NCBI GenBank assembly: GCA_964462985.1
Contig: CAYXAA010000014.1
Span: 1-64,000, forward strand
Origin: CAYXAA01 sp964462985
GTDB taxonomy: Bacteria > Pseudomonadota > Alphaproteobacteria > Rhizobiales > Stappiaceae
Direction: 5' to 3'
DNA: 64,000 nucleotides
Shown: positions 62,326-64,000 of the stretch, one piece after another
Layout: each line of letters begins with the position of its first letter
How positions within the stretch are numbered: the stretch's first letter is position 1
Notes under the pieces: generated by a model
What the model was told of the DNA's origin: nothing
The model's input: the letters and a program-made list of their open reading frames with translations, nothing else
The model's database searches: none
Translations under genes and position numbers: made by a program

Positions 62326-63669
62326 CTACTGTCCGGCAATCGTCATCCCCGTCACCAGAACGCTCGGGCTTGCCACCGCGAAGCGGTCGTCGAGATCGGA
62401 GGCCGGCGTGAGCTGCCGGTACATGTTCGTTAGATTGCCGGCAAGCGTGATCTCGGCAACCGGATAGGCGATCGCGCCATTCTCGATCCAGAACCCGGAA
62501 GCGCCGCGCGAATAGTCACCGGTGACGCCGTTGACACCGTGACCGATCAGATCGGTGACAAGGAGGCCGGTGCCGAGCGCGGCGATCATCTCGTCCCGGC
62601 TTTGACTGCCGGGCTCCAGGATCAGGTTGGTGGCGCCGGGCGTTGGCCCTGCCCCGCCGCGCACCGCACGTCCGTTGGAAACGAGGCCGAGCTCGCGGGC
62701 GCTGGCGCCATCGAGCAGCCAGGTCTGAAGCACCCCGTCGACGACGAGATCAAGCGGCAGGGCGGGCAGGCCCTCGCCGTCGAACGGCCGAGTCGCGCCG
62801 CCACGCGGCTTCAGAGGATCATCGCGGATCGTGATGCCCGGCGAGAACACGGGCTTGCCGAGACGGTCCTTGAGAAAGCTGGTGCCGCGGGCGATCGCCG
62901 CGCCATTGATCGCGCCGGCGAAATGGCCGACGAGCGAGCGGGCGACGCGCGGCTCGTAGATCACGTCGGCCGTCCGCGTGGTCAGCTTGCGCGGGTTGAG
63001 CCGGGCGACGGCACGCTCGCCGGCGCGGCGGCCGATCGCCTCCGGCGCGTCCAGGTCGGCGCGGTAGGTTCGGGAATCGAAGTCGTAGTCGCGCTCCATG
63101 CCGGTGCCCTCGCCGGCAACGGCGGTGACCGACAGGCCGAAGCGGGAGCCGAGATAGGCACCGCAGAAGCCACCGCTGGTCGCCAGCACCAATCCGGCGA
63201 GACGCCAGGTGGCGCCGGCTCCGCCAGAACGCGTAACCCCGGGAACGGCGAGCGCGGCCGCCTCCGCGGCAAGGGCAGACTCCGTCAGCTCGGCGGCGTC
63301 GACCACCGTCTCATCGAGCAGATCGAGGTCGGGCAGTTCGCGGACGAGATCGGCCGGGTCGGCAAGACCGGCATAAGGATCCTCCGGCGCGACCTTCGCC
63401 ATGGCAACGGCGCGCTCGACGAGATCGGCTCCCGCTTCCAACGTGTTGGCCGAGACGCTGGCGACACGGCGGCCGACAAAGACGCGGAGCGTGACGTCGT
63501 CACCTTCGGCGCGCTCACTTTCCTCGACTTTGGCCTCACGGACGTCAACGCCAAGCGAAACGCCGGTCATCGCCACCGCGTCGGCGGCATCGGCGCCGGC
63601 TTTCAGCGCCGCCTCGACAAGCCCGGCGGCCCGGGCTTCGAGGTTGGACCGGTCGATCTGATCCTGCAT
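62326..63669 (-). CDS. pmbA: TldE/PmbA metalloprotease subunit
   Basis: 447 residues. V-E-E-S-E-R-A-E-G and the C-terminal G-H-G-V-N-G-V-T-G-D-Y-S-R-G-A-S-G-F-W are the PmbA signature. It lacks the HExxxH motif, as expected, since zinc is in TldD. It partners TldD from 53712 to form the protease. It leads the minus-strand lipid A cluster. Confidence 0.95.
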   Translation of the reverse strand: MQDQIDRSNLEARAAGLVEAALKAGADAADAVAMTGVSLGVDVREAKVEESERAEGDDVTLRVFVGRRVASVSANTLEAGADLVERAVAMAKVAPEDPYAGLADPADLVRELPDLDLLDETVVDAAELTESALAAEAAALAVPGVTRSGGAGATWRLAGLVLATSGGFCGAYLGSRFGLSVTAVAGEGTGMERDYDFDSRTYRADLDAPEAIGRRAGERAVARLNPRKLTTRTADVIYEPRVARSLVGHFAGAINGAAIARGTSFLKDRLGKPVFSPGITIRDDPLKPRGGATRPFDGEGLPALPLDLVVDGVLQTWLLDGASARELGLVSNGRAVRGGAGPTPGATNLILEPGSQSRDEMIAALGTGLLVTDLIGHGVNGVTGDYSRGASGFWIENGAIAYPVAEITLAGNLTNMYRQLTPASDLDDRFAVASPSVLVTGMTIAGQ

Positions 63670-63932
63670 TGTGACTTCCCATCCTATTGCGGCCCGTCTT
63701 TAGACCAAAACCGGAGCCGACGCGAGTGGAGGTCTCCCAACCCGCATATCCTATGTGGTTCCGGAGGCGGCAGCTTGCAGTCATGAAATGCTAACCCTCT
63801 TGGAAAACACAAAAATTTAACCGTGCTTGTTAAGCCGTTCGGGAGGGCTTTGCGCCTATGGTGAGCCCATCACGAGGTCCACAACAACCGGACCCGGAGG
63901 TCCGAAACAACTGGACCCGATGGAGAGGCGAA
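63670..63932. other. Upstream regulatory region at the right end of the window
   Basis: AT-rich from about 63781 to 63840, with TTAA-N9-TTAA near 63819-63835, then a GC-rich part with the repeat at 63874. It lies between the pmbA start (minus) and a possible gene starting near 63933 (plus). Confidence 0.4.
63874..63919 (+). repeat. Tandem 23-bp repeat, each copy containing GGTCC-N9-GGACC
   Basis: Two directly adjacent units, 63874-63896 and 63897-63919, differ at three positions. Each has an inverted repeat GGTCC / GGACC separated by nine bases. This is the layout of an operator with two dimer sites, about 15 bases before the possible start codon at 63933. Confidence 0.6.
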
Positions 63933-64000
63933 TTGAGGCGTCAAACAGCTCACCAGGATGCCGATGCAGCCGGGCCGGGCCGTCATGGACGGCTCGACCC
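63933..64000 (+). CDS. Possible start of a gene running off the window
   Basis: A TTG at 63933 has GGAGAGG just upstream and an open frame to the end (about 22 codons, R-R-Q-T-A-H-Q-D-A-D). A second candidate, ATG 63920 in another frame, is also open. The rest lies beyond the window, so the product cannot be named. Confidence 0.25.
   Translation, partial: MRRQTAHQDADAAGPGRHGRLD

Overview
The window reads as a single stretch of core chromosome from a high-GC alphaproteobacterium, most likely of the order Hyphomicrobiales (Rhizobiales). The evidence is a CcrM-type cell-cycle methyltransferase, an F0 ATP synthase operon separate from F1 with both b and b' subunits, a malic enzyme fused to a phosphotransacetylase-like domain, an IalB-family protein, the small CoxF protein, and several families common in this order (DUF2093, DUF4170, DUF983, DUF374). 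The neighbourhoods mutY-dciA-dsbA-smc and lpxK-waaA-DUF374-DUF4170-cysQ-pmbA are also typical. There is no sign of a prophage, IS element, CRISPR array, rRNA or tRNA. Genus cannot be fixed from the sequence alone.

Layout. 1-11.1 kb: tail of ETF-ubiquinone oxidoreductase, a flavodoxin-like protein, a lipid kinase, malic enzyme, a ceramidase-like membrane protein, moaB, a Tat-exported metallo-beta-lactamase-fold protein, an AraC regulator, clpS, a glycosyltransferase, a PA0069-type radical SAM protein and rnhB. 11.3-14.1 kb: F0 operon atpI-B-E-F'-F. 14.3-20.3 kb: smc, a Tat-exported DsbA, dciA and mutY. 20.4-25.5 kb: AMP nucleosidase, ccrM, a secreted protein and tyrS with its leader. 25.7-32.0 kb: a hemerythrin and the glycine cleavage operon gcvT-H-PA-(unknown gene)-PB behind a tandem glycine riboswitch. 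32.1-36.3 kb: a lipoprotein, then ispH-thrB-rnhA-lipid kinase. 36.3-44.6 kb: a membrane EAL protein, a GNAT acetyltransferase, an M16 peptidase, thrC, yqgE and a DsbD-like secreted protein. 44.8-52.0 kb: a peroxiredoxin, then the aa3 oxidase operon ctaC-ctaD-ctaB-coxF-ctaG-ctaE-DUF983-surf1. 52.5-57.9 kb: ialB, small unknown genes, tldD, a HAD hydrolase, DUF2200 and a CDF metal exporter, DUF2093. 58.1-63.7 kb: the lipid A/Kdo cluster with cysQ and pmbA. 63.7-64 kb: a regulatory region carrying a tandem 23-bp palindromic repeat.

Working together. The cta operon carries three oxidase subunits plus heme O synthesis (CtaB), copper delivery (CtaG) and assembly (SURF1, CoxF). The gcv operon degrades glycine and is sensed directly by its riboswitch. 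thrB and thrC (about 8 kb apart) supply the last two steps to threonine. lpxK and waaA build the lipid A-Kdo core. tldD and pmbA, about 9 kb apart, encode the two halves of one protease. dsbA, the DsbD-like protein and ctaG act on the periplasmic side.

The non-coding parts hold the most interesting signals. Upstream of tyrS there is a complete four-segment attenuator: a 17-codon leader ORF with a Tyr codon, a 1:2 stem, a competing 2:3 stem, and a terminator. Other signals are an exact sigma-EcfG-type promoter before the first lipid kinase, a second such motif inside a short stress-like locus at 53.35-53.57 kb, CtrA/GANTC sites in front of ccrM, and an unknown gene placed between the two halves of glycine dehydrogenase. 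All calls are from reading the sequence; no database search was run.
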